This document shows positions 1 to 6,460 of a stretch of DNA of 64,000 nucleotides, one piece after another. The DNA is from Myxococcales bacterium (lineage in GTDB: Bacteria; Myxococcota_A; UBA9160; SMWR01), in contig JADFQO010000009.1 of NCBI GenBank assembly GCA_022561775.1, positions 1 to 64,000 on the forward strand, in the 5' to 3' direction. The notes beneath the pieces were generated by a model. The model searched no databases and was not told where the DNA came from. It saw only the letters and a list, made by a program, of their open reading frames with translations. The first letter of the stretch is position 1. Each line of letters begins with the position of its first letter. A program made the position numbers and the translations under genes.

Positions 1-98
1 TGCCCCCGTTCCCGCTCGCTGCCCGCCGATGCCAATCGCCGGCACGGGGTCAACTATTCAACAACGTCCCCGCTTTCGTCTCCGCTTTGTCTCCGCCT

Positions 99-581
99 TC
101 AATCCAACGCGGCTTCGATGTCCGCTTCGATCTGCTCGGGCTTCGTCGTGGAGCCGTAACGCTCGAAGACCTCACCCTCGCGATTGACGAGGAACTTCGT
201 GAAATTCCATTTAATCGGCTCGCTGCCCAGCACTCCGCGCGCTTCGCCCTTCAGGTAGCGGTACAGCGGATGCGCGTCTTTGCCGTTTACATCGATCTTT
301 TCGAACATCGGGAACGTGACGCCGTAGTGTACGCTGCAGAACTCGGCAATCTCTTCGGAGCTGCCGGGTTCCTGCTTGCCAAATTGGTTACACGGAAAAC
401 CGAGTATCTCCAGACCGCGCGCCTTGAACTTGCCGTAGAGCTTCTCCAATCCACTGTACTGGGGCGTGAAACCGCATTCGCTCGCGGTGTTGACGATCAA
501 CAGAGCCTTTCCCCGGTACTCGCCCAACTTCACGGGATCGCCGTTCAAACGATGGACTTCGAAATCGTATACGCCACCCAT
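99..581 (-). CDS. Cys-type glutathione peroxidase / thiol peroxidase
   Basis: Reduces hydroperoxides, by family most likely with thioredoxin. The 160-residue product has the GPx fold motifs: peroxidatic Cys36 in NTASECGF, GFPCNQFGKQEPG (Cys64, Gln70) and the WNFTKF segment. Cys82 in AEFC sits at the resolving-cysteine position of yeast Gpx3-type enzymes, which also use Cys36 and Cys82. No signal peptide, so cytoplasmic. The open frame extends to 638, but the ATG at 581 is preceded by GGAGGA nine bases upstream and matches the family N-terminus, so I chose it. It lies 80 bp downstream of the DUF374 gene on the same strand. Family assignment is secure; the electron donor is inferred. Confidence 0.93.
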   Translation of the reverse strand: MGGVYDFEVHRLNGDPVKLGEYRGKALLIVNTASECGFTPQYSGLEKLYGKFKARGLEILGFPCNQFGKQEPGSSEEIAEFCSVHYGVTFPMFEKIDVNGKDAHPLYRYLKGEARGVLGSEPIKWNFTKFLVNREGEVFERYGSTTKPEQIEADIEAALD

Positions 582-660
582 GATCTGAATTCCTCCGACT
601 CTTGCAGCGACGCCGCCACGATCTTCGCTCCGGGTCACGCGAATGTCGACACCCGCGCGA

Positions 661-1338
661 TCAATGGGAGTCTACAGCCTGCTCGGCCGTCCCACTCATC
701 GAATCGACGAGCAGCCGGTCCGCCCGTTCGAAACCATCTTCCATCACCGCAATTGGGGAACCGAACGCGACGGTAATCCTCGACCAAGGGAGGGGAATGA
801 TCTTGCGGTCCCAGCCGATGCGAATCGCCCGGCTCGCCGACAGGTGAAGCGGCAGGATCGGAACCCCGCTATCGCGAGCCACATGGAGAACGCCTTTTTT
901 GAGAACCCGCCGTGGACCCCGCGGGCCATCCGGTGAGATCGCCGTGGAACTGCCGCGGCGCAGGCGGGCGACGAGTTCGCGAGCGGCCTCGCGGCCCTCT
1001 TCACCTCTGGAACCGAGTAGGATTTGGATGCCCGCCAGGCGCAGAGCGACATGCACGGGTTTCATGTAGGCATCGGGGTGTTGCATCCAGGCGTGGCACC
1101 GATGCGATCGCACGAAGGTGACGAAGTAGAGAAACCACGACTCGTGCCAGAGGCTGTAGATGTAGTTTTTGCGGCCGACCCGATGCTGTTCGCCCTCGAA
1201 GCGGATGCGGCAGGTGAGGTTGAGAAGATTCCACGCGCACCAGAAACCGATCCCGACCACCCAGGAGTAGGTGAGCCAGAACGGGCGCCACAGGGCCGGA
1301 ACGTTATCGACCCGGTATGCCGGCAAACGCGGCCTCAC
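661..1338 (-). CDS. DUF374 lysophospholipid acyltransferase-like protein
   Basis: 225 residues with a hydrophobic N-terminal segment (about 20-43). LPLAT-superfamily features of the DUF374 branch are visible: WHESW around His65 in place of the HxxxxD box, SRGEEG at 110-115, and the signature PDGPRGPR at 136-143. Members are thought to acylate lipid A precursors or phospholipids at the inner membrane; the substrate here is unknown. The start is a GTG with only weak ribosome-binding sequence, so the N-terminus is uncertain by a few residues. gpx follows on the same strand, so co-transcription is possible. Confidence 0.85.
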   Translation of the reverse strand: MRPRLPAYRVDNVPALWRPFWLTYSWVVGIGFWCAWNLLNLTCRIRFEGEQHRVGRKNYIYSLWHESWFLYFVTFVRSHRCHAWMQHPDAYMKPVHVALRLAGIQILLGSRGEEGREAARELVARLRRGSSTAISPDGPRGPRRVLKKGVLHVARDSGVPILPLHLSASRAIRIGWDRKIIPLPWSRITVAFGSPIAVMEDGFERADRLLVDSMSGTAEQAVDSH

Positions 1339-1546
1339 GATCGAAAGGCCTGAAGGATCTCGACGAGTTGATCTGGCAACGACTCGTTCTCCTTCGGCAG
1401 AAAAGCAGCTGTCTGGCTACGGCGACTCGAGCCAGCGGCGGGTCTCTCGCCGACAGACCCGTAAAGGAATGAGTGGCGGAATTCGCAGCTGCGCGCTGTC
1501 GGACTCGACTGCCATCAGACCTGCCGAGGAGAGGCGATCCGCCGGG

Positions 1547-1605
1547 GCGAATCCTTCGGATTCGCTTGCGTCGTCGGCCGACCCGAAACCCGGGTCGGCC
1601 TGCTA
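1547..1605 (-). repeat. Stop-codon-bearing palindromic repeat, copy 1
   Basis: Read on the minus strand, this starts with the TAG that ends the 1603-2001 gene. It continues with a 9-bp stem (GGCCGACCC / GGGTCGGCC), then CGACGACGC, then a second palindrome GCGAATCC-GAA-GGATTCGC. The module order matches the repeats near 6.2 kb, 39.6 kb, 55.9 kb and 61.6 kb. The hairpins could act as a terminator or transcript stabiliser. Sequence and order are seen directly; function is inferred. Confidence 0.8.
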
Positions 1606-2001
1606 GTAGTCGCCCGGAGGCTGGCCGAGCGGCCGTCTGAACGTCTCGTCGAAGGGCTCGGTCCAGAGCAGCGTGACGACGTCCTCGCTCCAACCGCTTC
1701 CCATTGTGAGCGGATAGAAGACGAAAAACGGCAGACCGGCCACGAGACGTGCGAAGTAGAGCGGGCGAATGATCGCGGCGTCGGCAATCTTCTCGGTCAT
1801 GCCGTTGGATTCAGACGCGGTCTCGGTCTCTTCCTCCAGTTCTTCCTCGACGTAGGGCTCGGGCTCCATTTCATCGACCTGGACGGGCACCTCGACGTAG
1901 GGCTCGGGCTCCATTTCATCGGCCTGGACGGGCAGTGCGAGCAATAGCAAGGCTGCGACCGCCCCGAACCACGGCAGGGAGCGGTGAGTGCGGCGAATCA
2001 T
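1603..2001 (-). CDS. Exported acidic protein with internal 15-residue duplication
   Basis: 132 residues, no family recognised. Residues 1-27 form a signal peptide ending in PVQA. A 15-residue unit containing DEMEPEPYVE is present twice in tandem (about 25-54), encoded by a near-identical 45-bp DNA duplication. A Glu-rich stretch follows, then a hydrophobic segment (about 72-103) that could be a membrane anchor. The stop codon is the first three bases of a palindromic repeat. It is probably a periplasmic or membrane-associated protein; no function can be assigned. Confidence 0.7.
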   Translation of the reverse strand: MIRRTHRSLPWFGAVAALLLLALPVQADEMEPEPYVEVPVQVDEMEPEPYVEEELEEETETASESNGMTEKIADAAIIRPLYFARLVAGLPFFVFYPLTMGSGWSEDVVTLLWTEPFDETFRRPLGQPPGDY

Positions 2002-2585
2002 CGGGTCTCTCCTCTTGGATCCTGGGCTGCGAATCGACCGCGGGGGCGCCGGGGCCCCTATCCGCGCTGCCTCGCGATGAGCATATCACGATTTTAGCGA
2101 CCGTCCCCGGGGCCCGCCGAAGGCCTCCGAGAGGTCTGGTTCAGCTGAACCGGCAGCGCTGGGTCCCGCACGTCGTCGCGCTTGTGCCGCTCGTTCCAGA
2201 GCGCCTGCTTTTGATCGCGCGAGAGCCAGGCGAGCGGTAACCACGCCCGCGAGCATCGCGGCAGCTGGCCTCTGTCCATCGATGAGATGCTGGGCGAGCA
2301 GCGGGTCGACCCGCTTCTTGGGCCGCCATTGGAGTTCGCGCTCCCTCTTATCGAGTCGATGACGCTTGGAGGGTCGCATCCCTTAGCCCAGACCAGAGTC
2401 GAACCGCCGAGTCTACCCCACCTTTGCCGGGACACTGCGGCTGCCATCCCAGACCGCCACCCGCCCCCTCACGAGCGCGCAAAACTTCTCGCAGCTGCAC
2501 GATTTGGCTCAAGGAACTGCGGCCGGGTACCGAAGCGTGGATCTCATGCGGGCACCGAGAGCCAGCCCGCGAGGAGGAGATCCCG
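2002..2585. other. Gap without a confident gene
   Basis: 584 bases with no convincing intact gene. On the minus strand, two overlapping frames between 2086 and 2447 read like pieces of one protein split by a frameshift: a basic stretch ending in QWRPKKRVDPLLAQHLID, then one containing SRDQKQALWNERHKRDD. I could not match them to a family, so decay of a former gene is only a guess. Confidence 0.3.
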
Positions 2586-2792
2586 ATGGCGACTCGCCCG
2601 CTCGCGTTTGGTGTGCGACTGCACGATAAAGGAAGGGGGCGGAGCATCCGCGTGCTGCAAGACCGCCGTGATCCGCGCCGCTACCGCGTCGAGGAGTCCC
2701 GCGATGGCGGCAAGACCCGACAGCGCGAGCACAGTTCGCTATCCGGCGCGCTGCACGATCTCGCCTCGAGTTGGCGCAAGCGCCTACACTGA
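2586..2792 (+). CDS. Small basic hypothetical protein
   Basis: 68 residues, rich in Arg and Lys, starting MATRPLAFGVRL and ending in SSWRKRLH. No family recognised. The frame is open much further upstream, but this ATG follows a strong GAGGAGGAG ribosome-binding sequence at about six bases, which fixes the start. No signal peptide or membrane segment. It is isolated between two gaps. Real coding is likely because of the Shine-Dalgarno sequence; function is unknown. Confidence 0.5.
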   Translation: MATRPLAFGVRLHDKGRGRSIRVLQDRRDPRRYRVEESRDGGKTRQREHSSLSGALHDLASSWRKRLH

Positions 2793-3217
2793 TTCAACTA
2801 CACGCTCCTCGCGAACCTTCCCGACACACCCGACGCCGAGCGACCGCGCTACGGAGAGCTGGCCCGCAGGTCCTTGACGCGCGCGGTCGAACTCGACCCC
2901 GCAACCATTCTGCGATGGGGAACTCGGTCGAAATCGTCTTCGATCTTGGTGAACTCCGGCTGGCAACGCGTAAACCGCTCGTTAGAGCCTTTGCGGGCCG
3001 TGGCGGGCGGGATCGGCCACGAACCAAAATCCAGCCGAAGACGACACCGATTGGTTTCACTCGTCGGGGGATCGCTGCCTGACCGCGTTCGAATCGTCGC
3101 TCGACCGGCAGGGCAGCGCACGCCGTCGCAGGCGGTCGTTCAATCCGGCGCGATCGGGCATTCTTGGCCTCGACGCCCGTACCGGCCGTCCCGTCCGCGA
3201 CGGCGTTCCCCGGTGGA
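2793..3217. other. Gap without a confident gene
   Basis: 425 bases. All six frames give low-complexity Arg-rich translations typical of non-coding high-GC DNA. Directly after the stop of the preceding small gene, the same frame continues for about 45 residues with a plausible helical stretch (ARRSLTRAVELDPATI). That may be a remnant of a longer protein. I see no RNA gene, terminator or repeat. Confidence 0.3.
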
Positions 3218-3433
3218 TCAGTCGTTGGCGGCTTCGGCTTGCTCCGAGTCTGCGGTTTCTGCCTTTTCGGCACTCGCGTCCTCGTCCGCCGCATCCGCGG
3301 ACGGCGCCGCATCGACCGAAGCCGTTTCGCCGGCCTCTTGCTCCGCGGCATCCTCCGACCAGCTCGCGCCGGCCAATCCGAGCGAGAGCAATGAAGCGAC
3401 CACGAAAGCCTTGATGATCATTTGAATCGACAC
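3218..3433 (-). CDS. Small exported Ala/Glu-rich protein
   Basis: 71 residues: an N-terminal signal peptide (about 1-26, hydrophobic core VVASLLSLGLAGAS) followed by a very acidic, Ala/Glu/Asp-rich low-complexity tail. The GTG start is preceded by GGGGGAG six bases upstream. Such proteins are common in deltaproteobacterial genomes without known function. Its stop lies about 425 bp from the preceding small gene. No partner is evident. Confidence 0.6.
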   Translation of the reverse strand: MSIQMIIKAFVVASLLSLGLAGASWSEDAAEQEAGETASVDAAPSADAADEDASAEKAETADSEQAEAAND

Positions 3434-3621
3434 TGAATACTCCCCCTATGCCGTGTGTTGGTAGATGAAGTGGATCATTCACAATGATAGCGTTCCGTGA
3501 CGCTTGTCACGCATCGCGATCAAATACTACATTTTCTGTCGTGGAAATCCGTGGCGAACCCGCACGTCTGGGATTCGAGCGATCCAAGATTAATTCAAAC
3601 GCCGTTTGTCCGCAGATCTGT

Positions 3622-4329
3622 TCACTCGACGGTGATCGTCGCTCTCTCGATGAACACCTTCCGTTTCGGCTTGCCCCGCACGGTGCCTGCCCGCTCGAGC
3701 TTCTTGAGCGTCGACTTTCCCTCGGCGAGTTTGCCGAAGATGGTGTGCTTTCCATTGAGCCTCGGAGCCGGACCGCAGGTAATGAAGAACTGGCTGCCAT
3801 CGGTTCCCGGGCCCGCGTTGGCCATGCTCACGACGCCCTTCTTGTTATGCGACAGCTCGGGATCGAATTCGCCCCCATATCGGTAACCCGGCCCGCCATT
3901 GCCGGTACCGGTTGGATCGCCGCCTTGCACCATAAAATCCGGAATGATGCGGTGAAACTTCACGTCGTCGTAGAAGCCCAAGCGGGTGAGGTAGATCGTG
4001 CTCATTACGTGGAGGGGCGCGGACTTGGGAAACAACTCGATCTTGAGATCTCCTCGATTGGTCTCCAGATTCCAGTAGTAGGTCTTCTCGGGATCGAAAG
4101 CTGCCGCAGCACCAGGCGCCGGCACCGTGGACTTCCATTCCTTATCGCTCTTGTCCAGAGCCAGCTCGGCGATGAAAGCGTCGATCGCCGCAATCATCGG
4201 GTCGGCCACTGGCTCAAGATCGTCCGCCGCAGCAGTCGCCGCAGCAAGGAAAATTGCTGCGGCTGCGAGCACCGCTCGCCCGCATCCGGTAGCTCTGGGG
4301 TCGTTCCGCTGCCCGGTCATTTGTGTCAT
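3622..4329 (-). CDS. Periplasmic cyclophilin-type peptidyl-prolyl isomerase
   Basis: 235 residues. A signal peptide (about 1-35, ending in AAATAAA) targets it to the periplasm, where cyclophilins assist protein folding. The cyclophilin domain spans about 83-235 with FHRIIPDFMVQGGD (Arg and Gln of the active site), the G-rich loop after GDPTGTG, GPGTDGSQFFIT and LNGKHTIFG. The tryptophan of eukaryotic cyclophilins is His in KHTIFG, as in many bacterial members. It has its own promoter region and is divergent from the peroxiredoxin-like gene. Confidence 0.92.
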   Translation of the reverse strand: MTQMTGQRNDPRATGCGRAVLAAAAIFLAAATAAADDLEPVADPMIAAIDAFIAELALDKSDKEWKSTVPAPGAAAAFDPEKTYYWNLETNRGDLKIELFPKSAPLHVMSTIYLTRLGFYDDVKFHRIIPDFMVQGGDPTGTGNGGPGYRYGGEFDPELSHNKKGVVSMANAGPGTDGSQFFITCGPAPRLNGKHTIFGKLAEGKSTLKKLERAGTVRGKPKRKVFIERATITVE

Positions 4330-4469
4330 CCCTCCGAGATCGCTGCACCGCCTCTGCGATCATCAAAAAATAAACGCACCCGCCCCCAGAAATCCAGTGA
4401 AATCTACTCGTTCGAGACCGCGACTCACCCGCGGTCGAATGCGGAGTCGGGCATGCTAAACTTGTCGAC

Positions 4470-5129
4470 ATGAGCACACCGCTCGACGTCTTCGGTTTTC
4501 GCGGCAGCAGCTGGGTCGCCGCCATCCTGCTGATCGCAGCTGTCGCCCACGCCGCGGACCCTGTCTACCCGAATGCAGAGGCCGCCCAGCCTCTGCAGCC
4601 GGGCGCGGCCGTGCCTTCGGTGAGCATCCGCGCGGTGGACGGATCGATCGTCGACCTTTCGAAACTCGTCCGCAAATCCGGTGCGCTGCTCGTCTTCTAT
4701 CGCGGCGGCTGGTGACCTTATTGCGATACGCAGCTCGGCGAGCTGCGCAAGATCGAAGCCGAGCTCGCGACACTGGGTTTTCCGGTCGTCGCCATCAGCG
4801 CAGAGCAACCCGCCAAACTCCAGCAGAGCCTGAAGGCGACCAACCTCGGCTACGCGCTCTACTCCGACAGTTCGCTCTCGGCCGCTCGCTCGTTCGGAAT
4901 CGCGTTTCAGCTCAGCGATGACGAGGTCCGCATGTACCTGGAATACGGGGTCGACCTCGAAGCGGCATCGGGGAAAAAACACCACCAACTCCCGGTTCCG
5001 AGCGTGTTCCTCGTGGACGCCGGGGGCACGATCCGTTGGGTGTACTCCAACCCGAACTACGAAATCCGACCGGACAACGCCGCCATTCTAAAAGCTGCAA
5101 GGAGCCTGGCGAAGACCACCGGAAATTAG
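4470..5129 (+). CDS. Peroxiredoxin-like selenoprotein (in-frame TGA as Sec82)
   Basis: A first frame ends at TGA 4713-4715 after FYRGGW. The same frame continues without interruption to 5129 with PYCDTQLGEL, SVFLVDAGGTIRWVY and YEIRP. Read through, this is 219 residues of an AhpC/TSA-type thioredoxin-fold protein. The TGA falls exactly on the peroxidatic position (U82-P-Y-C85) where homologues have Cys or Sec. An 8-bp stem with a GGC loop lies 21 nt after TGA, as expected for a bacterial SECIS. Residues 1-28 look like a signal peptide, so the enzyme is probably periplasmic or membrane-anchored. No Sec machinery lies in this window. The alternative is a nonsense mutation, which the intact downstream frame makes unlikely. 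Confidence 0.85.
4725..4754 (+). promoter_or_regulatory. Putative bacterial SECIS hairpin
   Basis: CGCAGCTC (4729-4736) pairs perfectly with GAGCTGCG (4740-4747) around a GGC loop (4737-4739). A lower GAT/ATC pair at 4725-4727 and 4752-4754 closes an internal loop. The apical loop starts 21 nt after the TGA and has G in its first two positions. Both fit the published bacterial SECIS pattern for SelB recruitment. Confidence 0.7.
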
Positions 5130-5197
5130 CGATCCTACGTTCGGTCACGTTGAGAGGATGATCCGCCAATCCGGTTCCGGCACACTCGAGGGGACTC

Positions 5198-6223
5198 ATG
5201 TCGAAGACGGGACGACTGGTTGTTCTGCTGCTGGTGTCGGCGAGCCTTGCGGCCTGTGCGACGCCGCAACCCAAGATGGTGCGGTTCACGGAGTCGGTTC
5301 CCGACAAGAGCGCGCAGGACTTCGCAAACTGGCCGGTGGATCCGCTCAAGGCGGCGCGGCTGATGGAGCGTGCCGAGTACGAGGTCCTCAGCATGGAAGC
5401 CGCGGGCTCCGGGACGACGCGGCCCGAGAAGGGCGAATTCCTCTTTCCCAAAACCGGCGATCGATTCAGCGTCAAGGGAAAACTGGTTCCGCGTGCTCTC
5501 GACGGGTTCAACAACTCGCCGCGCAAGGAGCTCGCCGCTTGGAGGTTGCAATCGCTCTTCCTGGATCCGGTGGACTTCACCGTGCCCGCGACGGTCCTGC
5601 GCTGCGTGCCCCTCGAACGGTGGATGGAGCGCCACTCCGACGGAACCCCCGTCATCCTCGGAACGACGTGCATGCTCGCACAAGTCGCCATCTGGATGGA
5701 GGACGTCACCGTCCCCGACAACCTCTACGAAGAAGAGCGCTTTCTCAACGACGTCAACTACGCCTACCATCTGGCCAATTTCAACATCTTCGCCTACCTG
5801 ATCAATCTACGCGACAACCGCACGGGAAACGTGTTGGTCTCCAAGGACGACAGCAACCGCCGCGTATTCGCGGTGGACAACGGCGTCGCGTTCGGAACGA
5901 TCTGGTACAACTGGTTCTACCCGCCCACCTACTCGTGGCGACAGATCCGCGTTCCAGCGCTTCCGCGGAATTCCCTCGATCGCCTGCGAAGACTGCGGCG
6001 TGAGGATCTCGACTTCCTGATGGTGGTCAGTCAACTCGAGGCCGACTCGGACGGGATCCTGAAGACCGTCCAAGCGGGACCGCCGATCAATCCCGACGAA
6101 GGCGTGCGGCGCGAAGGCACGACGGTGCAGTTCGGACTGACCGCGGACGAAGTCGACGACATCTGGGAGCGCATCGAGTCGTTGATCAAGAGGGTGGACG
6201 CGGGCGAGATCGCGCTGTTCTAG
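5198..6223 (+). CDS. HipA/PI4K-like kinase-fold lipoprotein
   Basis: 341 residues with a lipoprotein signal (lipobox LAAC, Cys19), so anchored facing the periplasm. The body resembles bacterial HipA/PI3-4-kinase-like proteins. A KELAAWRLQ helix and VPATVLR strand precede a probable catalytic loop RDNRTGNVLVS (Asp206, Asn211) and a metal-binding AVDNGVAFG (Asp227), the equivalent of the kinase DFG. The N-lobe lysine may lie in SVKGKLVPR. An extracytoplasmic kinase-like enzyme is plausible, but activity is inferred from motifs only. GAGGGG precedes the ATG. Its TAG stop is the first triplet of the downstream 68-bp repeat array. Confidence 0.65.
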   Translation: MSKTGRLVVLLLVSASLAACATPQPKMVRFTESVPDKSAQDFANWPVDPLKAARLMERAEYEVLSMEAAGSGTTRPEKGEFLFPKTGDRFSVKGKLVPRALDGFNNSPRKELAAWRLQSLFLDPVDFTVPATVLRCVPLERWMERHSDGTPVILGTTCMLAQVAIWMEDVTVPDNLYEEERFLNDVNYAYHLANFNIFAYLINLRDNRTGNVLVSKDDSNRRVFAVDNGVAFGTIWYNWFYPPTYSWRQIRVPALPRNSLDRLRRLRREDLDFLMVVSQLEADSDGILKTVQAGPPINPDEGVRREGTTVQFGLTADEVDDIWERIESLIKRVDAGEIALF

Positions 6224-6423
6224 GAGCGCGACCCCAGAATGGGGTTGCGCGACGACGCGTAAGCTTTGGCCAAAGGCCAACGCGCAGCTAGGAGCGCGAC
6301 CCCAGAATGGGGTTGCGCGACGACGCGTAAGCTTTGGCCAAAGGCCAACGCGCAGCTAGGAGCGCGACCCCAGAATGGGGTTGCGCGACGACGCAAGCGA
6401 ATCCAAAGGATTCGCCAGCTAGC
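6221..6423 (+). repeat. Three-unit palindromic repeat array (68-bp period)
   Basis: Units start with TAGGAGCGCGACCCC at 6221, 6289 and 6357, spaced exactly 68 bp. Each has a first palindrome GACCCCA-GAA-TGGGGTT flanked by GCGC. Units 1 and 2 carry a second palindrome TTTGGCC-AAA-GGCCAA. Unit 3 instead carries GCGAATCC-AAA-GGATTCGC. Each unit ends in AGC before the next TAG. The array fills the gap between two convergent genes, and its first TAG is the stop codon of the kinase-like lipoprotein. Confidence 0.9.
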
Positions 6424-6460
6424 AGGCGACCGAAGTCCGGGGCCGAAAACCTGGCCGCGT

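Noticed and set aside
2086-2447. Minus-strand protein fragments in two frames
   Set aside because: Could be a frameshifted gene, but no family match and no clear ribosome site, so not called as CDS.
2380-2450. tRNA-like GGTTCGACTC on the minus strand
   Set aside because: T-arm stems do not pair and no acceptor or anticodon arm could be built.
2790-2930. TGA read-through (second selenoprotein) after the 68-residue ORF
   Set aside because: Downstream sequence has no redox motif and no SECIS-like hairpin was seen close after the TGA.
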